Positions 46,923 to 58,121 of a stretch of DNA of 64,000 nt are shown here, one piece after another. The position numbers were made by a program, and so were the translations under genes. The DNA lies in NCBI GenBank assembly GCA_039707655.1, contig CM077668.1, positions 399,803,630 through 399,867,629 of the forward strand, written 5' to 3'. How positions within the stretch are numbered: position 1 is the stretch's first letter; each line of letters begins with the position of its first letter. The notes below the pieces were generated by a model. The model did not search any database and was not told the DNA's origin. It saw nothing but the letters and a program-made list of their open reading frames with translations. The stretch comes from Elymus sibiricus. Its lineage: Eukaryota; Streptophyta; Magnoliopsida; Poales; Poaceae.

Positions 46923-48486
46923 TGCTACTTGTAACTTGCGTTGGTCCTGAAGAGGAAGGGAGATGCAGTACAGTAGAGATAAGTATTTCCCTCAGTTATG
47001 AAACCAAGGTTATCAATCCAGTAGGAGAATCACGCAACACCTCGTTAGCAGCACCTGCACACAAAACAACAAATCCTTGCACCCAACGCAATCAAGGAGT
47101 TGTCAATCCCTCGGCGGTAAGTTGCAAGATTAAATTGTATGTGATAGATAGATAGATTGAAACAAAAATACAAAAATAAAATAAATAAAGAAAAAGTGCA
47201 GCAAATATTTTTAGGGTTTTAGTATATGATTTAGATAGACCCGGGGGTCATAGTTTTCACTAGAGGCTTCTCTCAAGAAAATAGCATACGGTGGGTAGAC
47301 AAATTACTGTTGGGCAATTGATAGAAAAGCAAATAATCATGACTATATCCAAGGCGATGATCATGTATATAGGCATCACGTCCGAGACAACTAGACTGAC
47401 TCCTGCCTGCATCTACTACTATTACTCCACACATCGACCGCTATCCAGCATGCATCTAGTGTATTAAGTCCATAAAGAACGGAGTAACGCCTTAAGAACG
47501 ATGACATGATGTAGACAAGATAAACTCACGTATGAATAAACCCCATATTTTTACCCTTAATAGCAACGATACATACGTGTCATGTCCCTTTCTGTCACTG
47601 GGATTGAGCACCGCAAGATTGAACCCATTACAAAGCACCTCTTCCCATGGCAAGATAAATCAATCTAGTTGGCCAAACCAAATCAATAGATCGGAGAAGA
47701 AATACGAAGCTATAATAAACATGCATAAAAGAGATCAGAGAAGTCTCAAATAATATTCATGGATAATCTGATCATAAACTGACAATTCATCGGATCCCAA
47801 CAAACACACCGCAAAAAGTGATTAAATCGGATAGAACTCCAAGAACATTGAGGAGAACATTGTATTGAAGATCAAAAAGAGAGAAGAAGCCATCTAGCTA
47901 CTAACTATGGACATGAAGGTCTGTGGTAAACTACGCACGCATCATCGGAAGGGCAGCACGGTTGATGTAGAGCCCCTCCGTGATCAATTCCCCCTCCGGC
48001 GGAGTACCGGAAAAGGCCTCCAGATGGGATCTCTCGAGAACAGAAACTTGCGGCGGTGGAAAAAGTATTTCGTGGACTCCCCTGAGGGTTTCTGATTTTT
48101 TGGGACTTTATAGTGGTGGAATTAGGTCAAACGGAGCTGAGGTGGGCCCACGAGGCACCAGGGTGCGCCTGCCCCCCCCCCCCAGGCGCGCCCTGGTGGC
48201 TCGTGGCCACCTCCTTTGGCGTCTGGTCTTCTCCCGAAGCTTCTAGTGTTGGTATTGTCCAGAAAAAAATCTCCAAAAAGTTTCGTGGCATTTGGACTTA
48301 GTTTGGTATTGATATTCTGTAAAACAAAAAACAGGCAGAAAACAGCAACTGGCACTGGGCACTAAGTTAATAGGTTAGTCCCAAAAAATGATATATAATT
48401 GCTGTAAATACTTATAAAAACATCCAAGATTGATAATATAATAGCATGGAACAATCAAAAATTATTGATACGTTGGAGACATATCA
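46923..48486 (-). repeat. 3' LTR of element C
   Basis: 1564 bp from GTAGCA-type to TGATACG-type ends (minus strand). Its outer end reads TGATATGTCTCC, with one change in the terminal hairpin. The polypurine tract follows at 48487. Confidence 0.9.
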
Positions 48487-48500
48487 GCATCCCCAAGCTT
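48487..48500 (-). promoter_or_regulatory. Polypurine tract of element C
   Basis: The minus strand reads AAGCTTGGGGATGC next to the LTR, identical to the tracts of B and family 2. Confidence 0.75.
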
Positions 48501-48878
48501 AATTCCTGCTCATCCTCGAGTTGGTAAATGACAAAAACAGAATTTTTGATGTGGAATGCTGCCTATCATATTCATCATATATTCTTTTCTTTTGTAGCAT
48601 GGACATTGGACTTGAATGATTCAAAGCAATAGTCTATAGTTTGACATGAAGATATAAATACTCAAGCATGCTAACAAGCAACCATGTTTTTCAAAATATC
48701 AACGCTAAAGAAAGTTATCCCAAGCTCATTATGCTCAATCATTGATCCATTCATGAAACACACTCAAATATTAGCTACACACAATGCACAAGTATGACAA
48801 TAGTGCTCTATAGTTGGTGCTTTATAAGAGAAGATGGAGACTCAAATAAAAATAAAAATTGCATAAAGTAAATAGATA

Positions 48879-48898
48879 GGCCCTTCGCAGAGGGAAGT
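48879..48898 (-). other. Conserved internal block in element C
   Basis: GGCCCTTCGCAGAGGGAAGT, matching the blocks at 5608, 11344, 36009 and 20154 (reverse). Sequence on either side is also partly conserved. Confidence 0.7.
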
Positions 48899-49810
48899 AG
48901 AGATTTGCTAATGTGCCAGAGCTCAAAGCTTAAATTAGAGAGATAAAAATATTTTGAGAGGCATGCTTTTCCTGTCAACGAAAATGACCGAGAATTCCCA
49001 ATATCTTCCATGCTAGACACATAATAGGCGGTTCCCAAATAGAAAGTAAAGTTTATTTCCTTTCCACCATTCTTTCACAATCCATGGCTAGCCGTATCCA
49101 CGGGTGCCCTCCATACCATCACTTTCCAAGGAATTTTGTTGTTATTAATTTTTGATTTCATTGTGGGACTGGGCATCCCTATTACCAGCCACTCTCTCGT
49201 GCAATGACAAGTGAATAAACACTCATCGTGAGAATAACACACCTAGCATGGAAAATATTGGCCACCCCCTGCCGCTTCATGAGCAGTACGGGCACACAAA
49301 ACGGAATGTTATTTTGAAAATTAGAGTTGGCACACGCAAATTAACTTGGAACGGCATTGAAATACCGCATATAGGTAGATATGGTGGACTCATTTGGCAC
49401 AACTTGGGTTTAAGGAGTTTGGATGCACAAGCGGTATTTCCGCTTAGTACAAATGAAGGCTAGCAAATAGATTGAGAAGCAACCAACTAAAAAACGAAAA
49501 CGGTTATAAACATGCATTGAACATAACTAACACCGAATAATGCACCATAAGTAGGATATAATTTCTTTGCATAACTATTGACTTAATGTGCATGCATAGG
49601 GAATCACAAACCTTAACACTAATATTCTTACTAAATCACAATTACTCACTAACATGACTCACATATTATCATTTCCATATCGCAAAACTATTGCAAGGAA
49701 TCAGACTTATCATATCCAATGATCTATATGAAAGTTTTTATTATATCCCTCTTGAATATTCATCACTTTGGGACCAAATTCATATCTTGTGCAAATTACC
49801 GTTACTTTCA

Positions 49811-50010
49811 TCAACTCTCAAAAAGATATAAGTGAAGCATGAGAGTGCAAATATTTCTTCAAAATTTTAATCTTGTCAACTCTCAAAAATAATATAACTT
49901 AAGCATGAGAGTTTATTTCTTCAAAATATAGCCACCACCGTGCTCAAAAAGATTTAAGTGAAGCACTAGAGCAACTGCCGAGCTCAAAAAATTTAAGTGA
50001 AGCACATAGA
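49811..50010 (-). repeat. Short minisatellite in element C
   Basis: About two clear ~60-bp units plus degenerate ones, homologous to the longer array of element B (18940-19252). Confidence 0.75.
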
Positions 50011-50490
50011 GTATTCTAACAAATGATGATAAACGTGTGGCTCTCTCAAGATAGGTGTGTTCAGCAAAGATAATTGTGACAAACTAAAAAGCAAACAAAG
50101 CAAAGACTCATATAATACACGACGCTCCAAGCAAAACACATATCATGTGACGAATAAAAATATAGCTCCAAGTAAAACTACCGATGGTTGGTAGAAGAAA
50201 GAGGGGATGTCGTCCTGGGCATCCCCAAGCTTAGACGCTTGAGTCTTCCTTGAATATTACCTTGGGGTGCCATGGGAATCCCCAAGCTTACGCTCTTGCC
50301 ACTCCTTATTCCTTCATCCATCGTGATCTCACCCAAAACTTGAAAACTTCAATCACACAAAACTCAACAAAACCTTCGTGAGATCCGTTAGTATAACAAA
50401 ATAAATCACTACTTTAAGTACTGTTGCAAACCCATTCATATTTTATTTTTGCATTATACCTACTGTATTCTAACTTCTCCATGGCTTATA

Positions 50491-50509
50491 CCCCCCCCCC
50501 CCCCCCCCC
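50491..50509. repeat. Run of 19 C residues in element C
   Basis: The equivalent place in element B has only five G on its coding strand (near 18447), so this is an expansion in C, or possibly an assembly artefact. Confidence 0.8.
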
Positions 50510-50960
50510 GATACAATCCATAGTTTCATCAAAACAAGCAAGCAACACATCAAAAACAGAATCTGTCAGAAACAGAACAGTCTGTAGAAATCTATTTAAA
50601 ATCCATACTTCTGTAACTCCAAAAATTCTGAAAACTTAGGACAACGTGGGAAATTCATATACCAATACTTTGTAAAAATTTCAGATTTTTCTGATGCTCG
50701 AGTACAGAACCAAAATTCCAGCACTGGACGCAAAACTATCTGTTTTCCAAACAGCATCAATTGTACTATCTTCCAAATCATCCCAAAGGTTTTACTTGGC
50801 ACAAACACTAATTAAAAACATAAAAACACAATCATAACAGTAGCATAAAAGTGAAAACTCACAATAACAGAAACAAATAATAAAAATTTATTTTATTCAT
50901 TGGGTTGCCTCCCAACAAGCGCTATTGTTTTATGCCCCTAGCTAGGCATAATGCATAGTT

Positions 50961-51662
50961 TCAAGTATTGTCATCCTTCTTCTTCTTATCCAAAGAGGTA
51001 CTTTTATCAAAGGGTTTTTCAAAGGTAATATGAAACACATCATCCATAGAAATTTTAGCATTAGCAAGTTGTCCATCTGTAAATCCTTCTTGATTACCGG
51101 CTACAATCCAAGAGAATTGTCTATTAACACTATTGAAAACTTGTTGGATTATATTCAAAGGAGGAACTTCTTTTTTAATATTCTCATCAAATATGTGGTC
51201 ATTGCGTAACAAATATCTCAACAAGTAATCATTATTATAAAGGATCTCATCTATCACCGGTTTTTCACGGTTCATACCATAAAAATCAAAGATCTCCCTA
51301 GCTTCTCGCACTATGTGATCAAATTCATTCATGAGAACAAGGGTGGCTATTTTCTTAGCCCTAGGATCTTTTATAACCGGTAACTCATAAAACAATCTTT
51401 GCAAAGTAGGATGGGTGTGAATAAATCTTCTTTCAAGTTTAAGAATAAGTGCGGAAATAGCATCGGCATAATTCTTAGTTTCTTTAAGTATAGGAGCGTC
51501 ATCAAAAGCCAAGGTCCCAATGCAATTAAAGAATTCTTGGATAACCCTTTTTCCTATAACATGACCATGTCCCAACACAAAAAATTTAGCATCAAGATTG
51601 GTAGAACTTCCCTTTTTAGGAGTTTTACCATCATCAGTTTCAGCCATGCCAAAATCACTCAT
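50961..51662 (-). CDS. Orphan 'MSDFGMAE' ORF of element C (unknown function)
   Basis: A 233-codon ORF starting MSDFGMAETDDGK at 51662, in the gag position about 210 nt from the 5' LTR. Nine further in-frame codons upstream are unlike those of B, which supports this start. The length equals that of B with no gap, and about 88% of residues agree by eye. The largest block of change is FDFYGMNRE against FEFLWYDRE. Strictly shared stretches include KDPRAKKIATLVLMNEFDHI and KISMDDVFHITFE. The C-terminus is DKKKKDDNT. No known domain is recognised. Preservation of the frame in two separate insertions suggests the protein, or its reading frame, mattered to the family. Confidence 0.75.
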   Translation of the reverse strand: MSDFGMAETDDGKTPKKGSSTNLDAKFFVLGHGHVIGKRVIQEFFNCIGTLAFDDAPILKETKNYADAISALILKLERRFIHTHPTLQRLFYELPVIKDPRAKKIATLVLMNEFDHIVREAREIFDFYGMNREKPVIDEILYNNDYLLRYLLRNDHIFDENIKKEVPPLNIIQQVFNSVNRQFSWIVAGNQEGFTDGQLANAKISMDDVFHITFEKPFDKSTSLDKKKKDDNT

Positions 51663-51847
51663 GATAACAATCTTCAAGCGAGCGAACAAGCAAACAAAAA
51701 AAAAGGCAAACGGAAAATATTTTTTTGTATTTTTGTAAAAACTTTTTAGAAGTGGGGGAGATGAAAACGAGAGGCAAATGCAAATAAAGTAAATGCAAGG
51801 AGATGAGAGTTTTATGCGTAGGTACTTGATAGATGTTGATGACGTCT

Positions 51848-51864
51848 CCCCGGCAACGGCGCTA
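51848..51864 (-). promoter_or_regulatory. Primer binding site of element C
   Basis: The minus strand reads TAGCGCCGTTGCCGGGG, tRNA-Asp type with the same second-base change as element B, 11 nt from the LTR. Confidence 0.75.
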
Positions 51865-51875
51865 GAAATTCTTCC

Positions 51876-53444
51876 TGCTACTTGTAGCTTGCGTTGGTAA
51901 TTCCCTGAAGAGGAAGGGAGATGCAGTACAGTAGAGATAAGTATTTCCCTCAGTTATGAAATCAAGGTTATCAATCCAGTAGGAGAATCACGCAACACCT
52001 CGTTAGCAGCACCTGCACACAAAACAACAAATCCTTGCACCCAACACAATCAAGGGGTTGTCAATCCCTCGGCGGTAAGTTGCAAGATTAAATTGTATGT
52101 GATAGATAGATAGATTGAAACAAAAATACAAAAATAAAATAAATAAAGAAAAAGTGCAGCAAATATTTTTAGGGTTTTAGTATATGATTTAGATAGACTC
52201 GGGGGCCATAGTTTTCACTAGAGGCTTCTCTCAAGAAAATAGCATACGGTGGGTAGACAAATTACTGTTGGGCAATTGATAGAAAAGCAAATAATCATGA
52301 CGATATCCAAGGCAATGATCATGTATATAGGCATCACGTCCGAGACAACTAGACCGACTCCTGCCTGCATCTACTACTATTACTCCACACATCGATCGTT
52401 ATCCAGCATGCATCTAGTGTATTAAGTCCATAAAGAACGGAGTAACGCCATAAGAACGATGACATGATGTAGACAAGATAAACTCGCGTATGAATAAACC
52501 CCATCTTTTTACCCTTAATAGCAACGATACATATGTATCATGTCCCTTTCTGTCACTGGGATTGAGCACTGCAAGATCGAACCCATTACAAAGCACCTCT
52601 TCCCATGGCAAGATAAATCAATCTAGTTGGCCAAACCAAATCAATAGATCGGAGAAGAAATACGAAGCTATAATAATCATGCATAAAAGAGATCAGAGAA
52701 GACTCAAAGAATATTCATGGATAATCTGATCATAAACTCATAATTCATCGGATCCTAACAAACACACCGCAAAAAGTGATTACATCGGATAGAACTCCAA
52801 GAACATCGAGGAGAACATTGTATTGAAGATCAAAAAGAGAGAAGAAGCCATGTAGCTACTAACTATGGACCCAAAGGTCTGTGGTAAACTACTCACGCAT
52901 CATCGGAAGGGCAGCAAGGTTGATGTAGAGCCCCTCCGTGATCGATTCCCCCTCCGGCGGAGTACCGAAAAAGGCCTCCAGATGGGATCTCTCGAGAACA
53001 GAAACTTGCGGCAGCGGAAAAAGTATTTCGTGGACTCCCCTGAGGGTTTCTGATTTTTTTGCGAATTTATAATGGTGGAATTAGGTCAAACGGAGCTGAG
53101 GTGGGCCCACGAGGCACAAGGGCGCGCCTGCCCCCCCCCCCAGGCGCGCCCTGGTGGCTCGTGGCCACCTCCTCTGGCGTCTGGTCTTCTCCCGAAGCTT
53201 CTAGTGTTGGTATTGTCCAGAAAAAAATCTCCAAAAAGTTTCGTGGCATTTGGACTTCGTTTGGTATTGATATTCTGTAAAACAAAAAACAGGCAGAAAA
53301 CAGCAACTGGCACTGGGCACTAAGTTAATAGGTTAGTCCCAAAAAATGATATATAATTGTTGTAAATACTTATAAAAACATTCAAGATTGATAATATAAG
53401 AGCATGAAATAATCAAAAATTATAGATACGTTGGAGACGTATCA
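51876..53444 (-). repeat. 5' LTR of element C
   Basis: 1569 bp, starting TGATACGTCTCC at 53444 (minus strand). It is very similar to 46923-48486, with small differences such as the length of the C run near 53131. Confidence 0.9.
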
Positions 53445-53676
53445 CGCACTGAACAATCGTGTAGTCATCATTCCTTGTCTGCCAGACGTTCATAGCGTCC
53501 AGATTTGCGGGAGCGGGTGGATCACCTAGCGGTGCATCAAGGACATATACTTTCTGTGCAGCAGTGAGGATAATCCTCAGATTACGGACCCAGTCCGCAT
53601 AGTTGCTACCATCATCTTTCAACTTTTCTTTCTCTAGGAACGCATTAAAATTCAGGGGAGCTACAGCGCGAGCCAT

Positions 53677-54934
53677 TGATCTACAACATTAATTTGCAAA
53701 GACAATTAGACTAAGTTCATGATAATTGGTTCTTCTAATCAAATTACTAAAGAACTCCCACTTAAATTAACATCCCTCAAGTTGTCTAAGTGTCACATGA
53801 TCCACATCAACTGACCCATGTCCGGTCATCACGTGAGATGGGGCAGTCATCAATGGTGAACATCTCCATGTTGATCATATCTACTATATGACTCATGTTC
53901 GACCTTTCGGTCTCTCGTGCTCCGAGGCCATGTCTGTACATGCTAGGCTCGTCAAGTTTAACCCAAGTATTCTGCATGTGTAAAACTAGCTTACACCTAT
54001 TGTATGTGAACGTAGAGTCTATCACACCCGATCATCACGTGGTGCTTCGAAACGACGAACTTTCGCAACGGTGCATACTTAGGGAGAACACTTTTATCTT
54101 GAAATTAAGTGAAGGGATCATCTTATAATGCTATCGTTGTCCTAAGCAAAATAAGATGCATAAAAAGATATACATCACATGCAATTAATATGTGACATGA
54201 TATGGCCATCATCATCTTTGTGCTCTTGATCTCCATCTCCAAAGCACCGGCATGATCTCCATCGTCACCGGCATGACACCATGATCTCCATCATCGTGTC
54301 GTCACGTGGTTGTCTCACCAACTATTGCTTCTACAACTATTGCTAATGCATAGCGATAGAGTAAAGCAATTACATGGCGTTTAATGATTGACACGCAGGT
54401 CATACAATAAATTAAAGACAACCCTATGGCTCCTGCCGGTTGCCGTACTCATCGACATGCAAGTCGTGAACCTATTACAAAACATGATCATCTCATACAT
54501 CAACATATATCACATCACGTTTTGGCCATACCACATCACAACATGCCCTTCAAAAACAAGTTAGACGTCCTCTACTTTGTTGTTGCAAATTTTACGTGGC
54601 TGCTATGGGCAACTAGCAAGAACCGTTCTTACCTATGCAAAGCCACAATGGTGATATGCAAGTTGCCTTTTAACCTTCTACAAGGACCGCCCTTGTCAAA
54701 ACAGATTCAACTAAAGTGGGAGAGACAGACACCCGCAAAGCGACTTTTATGCAATACAAGTTGCATATCAGTCAGTGGAACCGGTCTCATGTGCGAGGAC
54801 ATGTAAGGTTGGTCCGAGCCGCTTCATCCCACAATACCGCCGGATCCAAATAAGACAAAGGAAGTAAGCAATTTGAACATCAACGCCCACAACTTTTTGT
54901 GTTCTACTCGTCCAAATACATCTACGCATAGACC
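53677..54934 (-). other. Leader of the minus-strand Angela-type element
   Basis: About 1.25 kb between gag and primer site, homologous to 24576-25796 in reverse. No supported ORF. Confidence 0.65.
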
Positions 54935-54949
54935 TAGCTCATGATGCCA
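54935..54949 (-). promoter_or_regulatory. Primer binding site of the minus-strand Angela-type element
   Basis: The minus strand reads TGGCATCATGAGCTA, adjacent to the LTR end at 54951. Confidence 0.65.
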
Positions 54950-54950
54950 T

Positions 54951-56667
54951 TGATGGTGAACGTTGCATGAAAATCAAAAAAATTCCTACGAACACCCAAG
55001 ATCTAATTTAGGAGATGCAAAGCAATGAGAGGGGAGTGTGTCTACATACCATTGTAGACCGAAAGCGTTAGCGTCGTAACGCGGTTGATGTAGTCGTACT
55101 CTTCACAATCCAATCCGATCTAGTGCCGAATGGACGGCACCTCCAAGATTAGCACACGTTCAGCTCGATGGTGTCCTCCCCTTCTTGATCCAGCAAGAGA
55201 GGAGGAGGAGGTAGATGAGATCGGAACCAGCATGGCGGTATGGTGGTGGTGGCAGCAGCGGAATTCCGGCAGGGCTTCGCCAAGCGCGTACCGGAGGAGA
55301 GGTGGAGTATACGGGAGAGAGGGAGGCACTAGGCGGAAGGGTGCAGCCCCCTGCGCCCCTTCCCACTATATATAGGGGTGAGGGGGAGGGGGCGCCGGCC
55401 CTAGCCCCTCCTCCAAGGGAGGGGGCGGCGGCCCTAGGGGGAGATTTGGCCCGCAAGCCAAGTGGAGGCGCCTCCCACCCCTAGGGTTTTCCCCTTTAGG
55501 CGCATGGGCCAGGTGGGGGGGCTGGTCCGCCTGGCCCAACTAGGCCAGGGCACCCCCCCTACAGCCCACGTGCGTCTCCGGGGCAGGTGGACCCCCTGGT
55601 GGACCCCCGGAACCCTTCGGTGACTCCGGTACGCTGCCGGCATACACCCGAACTTTTCCGGCGACCAAAATAGGACTTCCTATATATGAATCTTTACCTA
55701 CGGAACATTCTGGAGCTCCTCGTGATATCCTGGATCCCATCCAGGACTCCGAACAACGTTCAGACTTTCCACTGTTAATATCTCAATACTACCCTAGCAC
55801 TATCGAACGTTAAGCGTGCGACCCTACGGGTTCGGGAACATGCAGACATGACCGAGACACCTCTCCGGTCAATAACCAATAGCAGGATCTGGATACCCAT
55901 ATTGATCCCTACATATCCAACGAAGATCTTTATCGGTTGAACCACGATGTCGAGGATTCAGTTAATCCTGTATACAATTCCCTTTGTCCGGCGATATGTT
56001 ACTTGCCCAAGATTCGATCGTCGGTATCTCCATACCTAGTTCAATCTTGTTACCGGCAAGTCTCTTTACTCGTTCCGTAATACAAAATCCCGTGGCTAAC
56101 TCATTAGCCACATTGCTTGCAAGCTCTTTACGATGTTGTATTACCGAGAGGGCCCAGAGATATCTCTCCGTCATACGGAGTGACAAATCCCAGTCTCGAT
56201 CCGTGCCAACCCAACAAACACCTTCGGAGATACCTGTAGAGCACCTTTATGATCACCCAGTTATGAAGTGACGTTTGGATACACACTAAGTATTCCTTCG
56301 GTGTTAGGGAGTTGCATGATCTCATGGTCTAAGGAACAGATACTTGACATGAAGAAAGCTGTAGCAAATAAACTAAACGATCTGATGCTAAGCTTACGGT
56401 TAGGTCTTGTCCATCACATCATTCTCCTAATGATGTGATCCCGTTATCAAATGACAACTCATGTCTATGGTCAGGAAACCATAACCATCTTTGATCAACG
56501 AGCTAGTCTAGTAGAGGCTTACTAGGGACACGGTGTAGTTTATGTATTCACACATGTATTTAAGTTTCTGGTCAATACAATTCTAGCATGAATAATAAAC
56601 ATTTATCATGAACAAGGAAATATGATAATAACCAATTTATTATTGCCTCTAGGGCATATTTCCAACA
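54951..56667 (-). repeat. 5' LTR of the minus-strand Angela-type element
   Basis: On the minus strand it starts TGTTGGAAATATGCCCTAGA at 56667, the standard Angela start, and ends ...TTCACCATCA. A TATA sequence (CTATATATAG) lies near 55367-55376. It is clearly more diverged from the plus-strand copy than that copy's two LTRs are from each other. Confidence 0.88.
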
Positions 56668-56800
56668 CACCAGGGGGCCGGTACGCGGCCGTTGGGCGCC
56701 TCCTTCCGACGGCTATGGCGTCAGCAACAGCAGTAGCTCGCCTAGGTGTACCAGCTCACCGGCAAGGACGGGGTACCTCAGCGGCAAGGACGTGCTGGCA

Positions 56801-56814
56801 GGCGAGCTCGCACG
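56801..56814. repeat. Target-site duplication, left copy
   Basis: GGCGAGCTCGCACG, repeated perfectly at 58108-58121 directly after a run of seven A. Confidence 0.8.
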
Positions 56815-58107
56815 GGTGCCCAGATAACCTCTCGTCCTCTCGCGTCGCCCCCCTCGCGGGCGACACGGGAGGCACCAACCTCCATCGCGAGCGACCCGCC
56901 CCATCCCCGTCCTCCCCTCCGGCGCCACAGGAGGTTGGCGTCGGGCAAAGCCTGTGCGTGCGACGACGGCGGCGGAGGGCCTCTCCCCTCTCCCCCGAAT
57001 CCTTGGGTGGCGCGGGCGCCCAGATCCGCGGAGATGCGGCCCCCACTTCGGCCCACGGCGGCGCGGCTTCCCGGAGGCGGCGCCTATAGTGGTGATGGCG
57101 GGAATCGGCCGGGTGTACAGGGGGCGGCGGTTCCGACGGCGACTCAGGCCCATCCTGGCTCTGGCGACCTGCGGACGGCGTGGGGGTGGCGGCGGTCCGG
57201 CGTGACCGTCGATTTGGACGCGGTGGTGCCGGCGGCTCTTCGTTGGCCTGCCGGAATTCCATGGGTAACGTCGTCTCCAACTCAATCTGCTCCGGTTCGT
57301 GCTAGCTCCGGCCCATGGAGACTGCGGACGTCATCGCCGACATCTCCCGGTGCTGACTGCATGGATCTGGCGGGTGGGCATGGATCCGGGGGAAACTCCA
57401 GGCCGTCGCAGCGGCCTCACCAAAGTCGACGCCCTGCGGCGCCGATCCCCTTCTTGAAGGCTTTGGTGTGGATCATGTTCCTCTCACCTTCTTCATGAGT
57501 GCAGGTGAAAGCCTATGTTCCTCTGCTATGGGCGACGACGACACCTGGGTGTCGTGCTCCTTCCTGAAGGCGTCGACCGGAGACTGCTCATGGTGGTGGA
57601 GTTGCTGGTAGTGCGGAGTCGACGCGAGATGGCATGTAGGTGGTGCGGCGTGACATCTACCGTATCGACGACGGCGGGTCTCGGCGGCATGGTGCAACAA
57701 AGCCTCGGCGACAGATTCGTTTAGATGGACGCGCGCAGGGCGGTGGCGTTGTCTGGTGTCGTGGTGACGTCGACGGCAGATGTGACTGGCAAGATCTATG
57801 CAGTGATTCTTCCGGAAGACGGGACGGCGGAAGATGGCGGCGGCAGTTCCTAGAGCATGCGCATGCGGTGCACGTTATGGGACGCCTAGACAGGCTTGTC
57901 TTATGGCCACCGGATTAGATTGTGTCTGTTATGCGGACAAAGCACATCTGTATACTTGTAGGTATAGCGACTTTGATCGCCTAGAAGGTGGCTTTGGGTT
58001 GATACTTGTATTCATTTTGTCAGGCTTTGGTGAATAATTAATAAAGATGGTTGTGTGCATCATGATGATGCAGAGGTCGGGGGTAATCCTCCGTTTCGAG
58101 AAAAAAA
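56815..58107 (+). mobile_element. Poly(A)-ended retroposon (LINE-type tail)
   Basis: 1293 bp between perfect 14-bp direct repeats, ending in AAAAAAA at 58101-58107. Together these are the marks of target-primed reverse transcription. The last ~50 bp (GATGCAGAGGTCGGGGGTAA ... CCTCCGTTTCGAG) look like a tail often seen in cereal non-LTR elements; this is recalled, not searched. The body is GC-rich and its overlapping frames show no endonuclease or reverse transcriptase motif, so it is either a non-autonomous element or a retroposed transcript. Confidence 0.65.
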
Positions 58108-58121
58108 GGCGAGCTCGCACG
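58108..58121. repeat. Target-site duplication, right copy
   Basis: GGCGAGCTCGCACG, identical to 56801-56814. Confidence 0.8.

Larger units (their letters stand above)
46923..53444 (-). mobile_element. Element C: complete non-autonomous LTR retrotransposon
   Basis: This 6522-bp element, in the same family as B, is inserted in the Angela-type gag and flanked by the perfect target duplication CGCAC (46918-46922 and 53445-53449). Its LTRs are 46923-48486 and 51876-53444. The interior holds a primer site, one intact ORF (50961-51662), a polypurine tract and the same conserved blocks as B, with no pol domains. Confidence 0.93.
45721..53676 (-). pseudogene. gag-pol: gag and partial pol of the minus-strand Angela-type element
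   Basis: Gag starts at 53676 (MARAVAPLNFNAFLEKEK), runs to 53445, is interrupted by element C, and resumes at 46922 (MLYGLEPGLQRRF). A TAG at 46700-46702 stops it; the frame resumes (LPDEVAIDRVLQSLPPSYKG) and shifts near 46430, just before the zinc knuckle. Integrase zinc-binding sequence (LWHCRLGHIGVKRMKKL ... CEPCLMGK) ends exactly at the border at 45721. Reverse transcriptase and RNase H are absent. It is a dead copy with an insertion, a nonsense change, at least one frameshift and a 3' truncation. Confidence 0.88.
45721..56667 (-). mobile_element. Second Angela-type Copia element (minus), truncated and interrupted
   Basis: On the minus strand: 5' LTR 54951-56667, primer site, leader, gag, and the start of pol up to the integrase zinc-binding region, cut at 45721 where the second Copia element abuts. 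Element C (46923-53444) is inserted in gag. The rest of pol and the 3' LTR are missing. Confidence 0.88.

Noticed and set aside
56713..57498. Overlapping frames of up to 250 codons in the retroposon
   Set aside because: High GC content keeps several frames open at once. None has endonuclease, reverse transcriptase or other domain motifs, and they compete on both strands.
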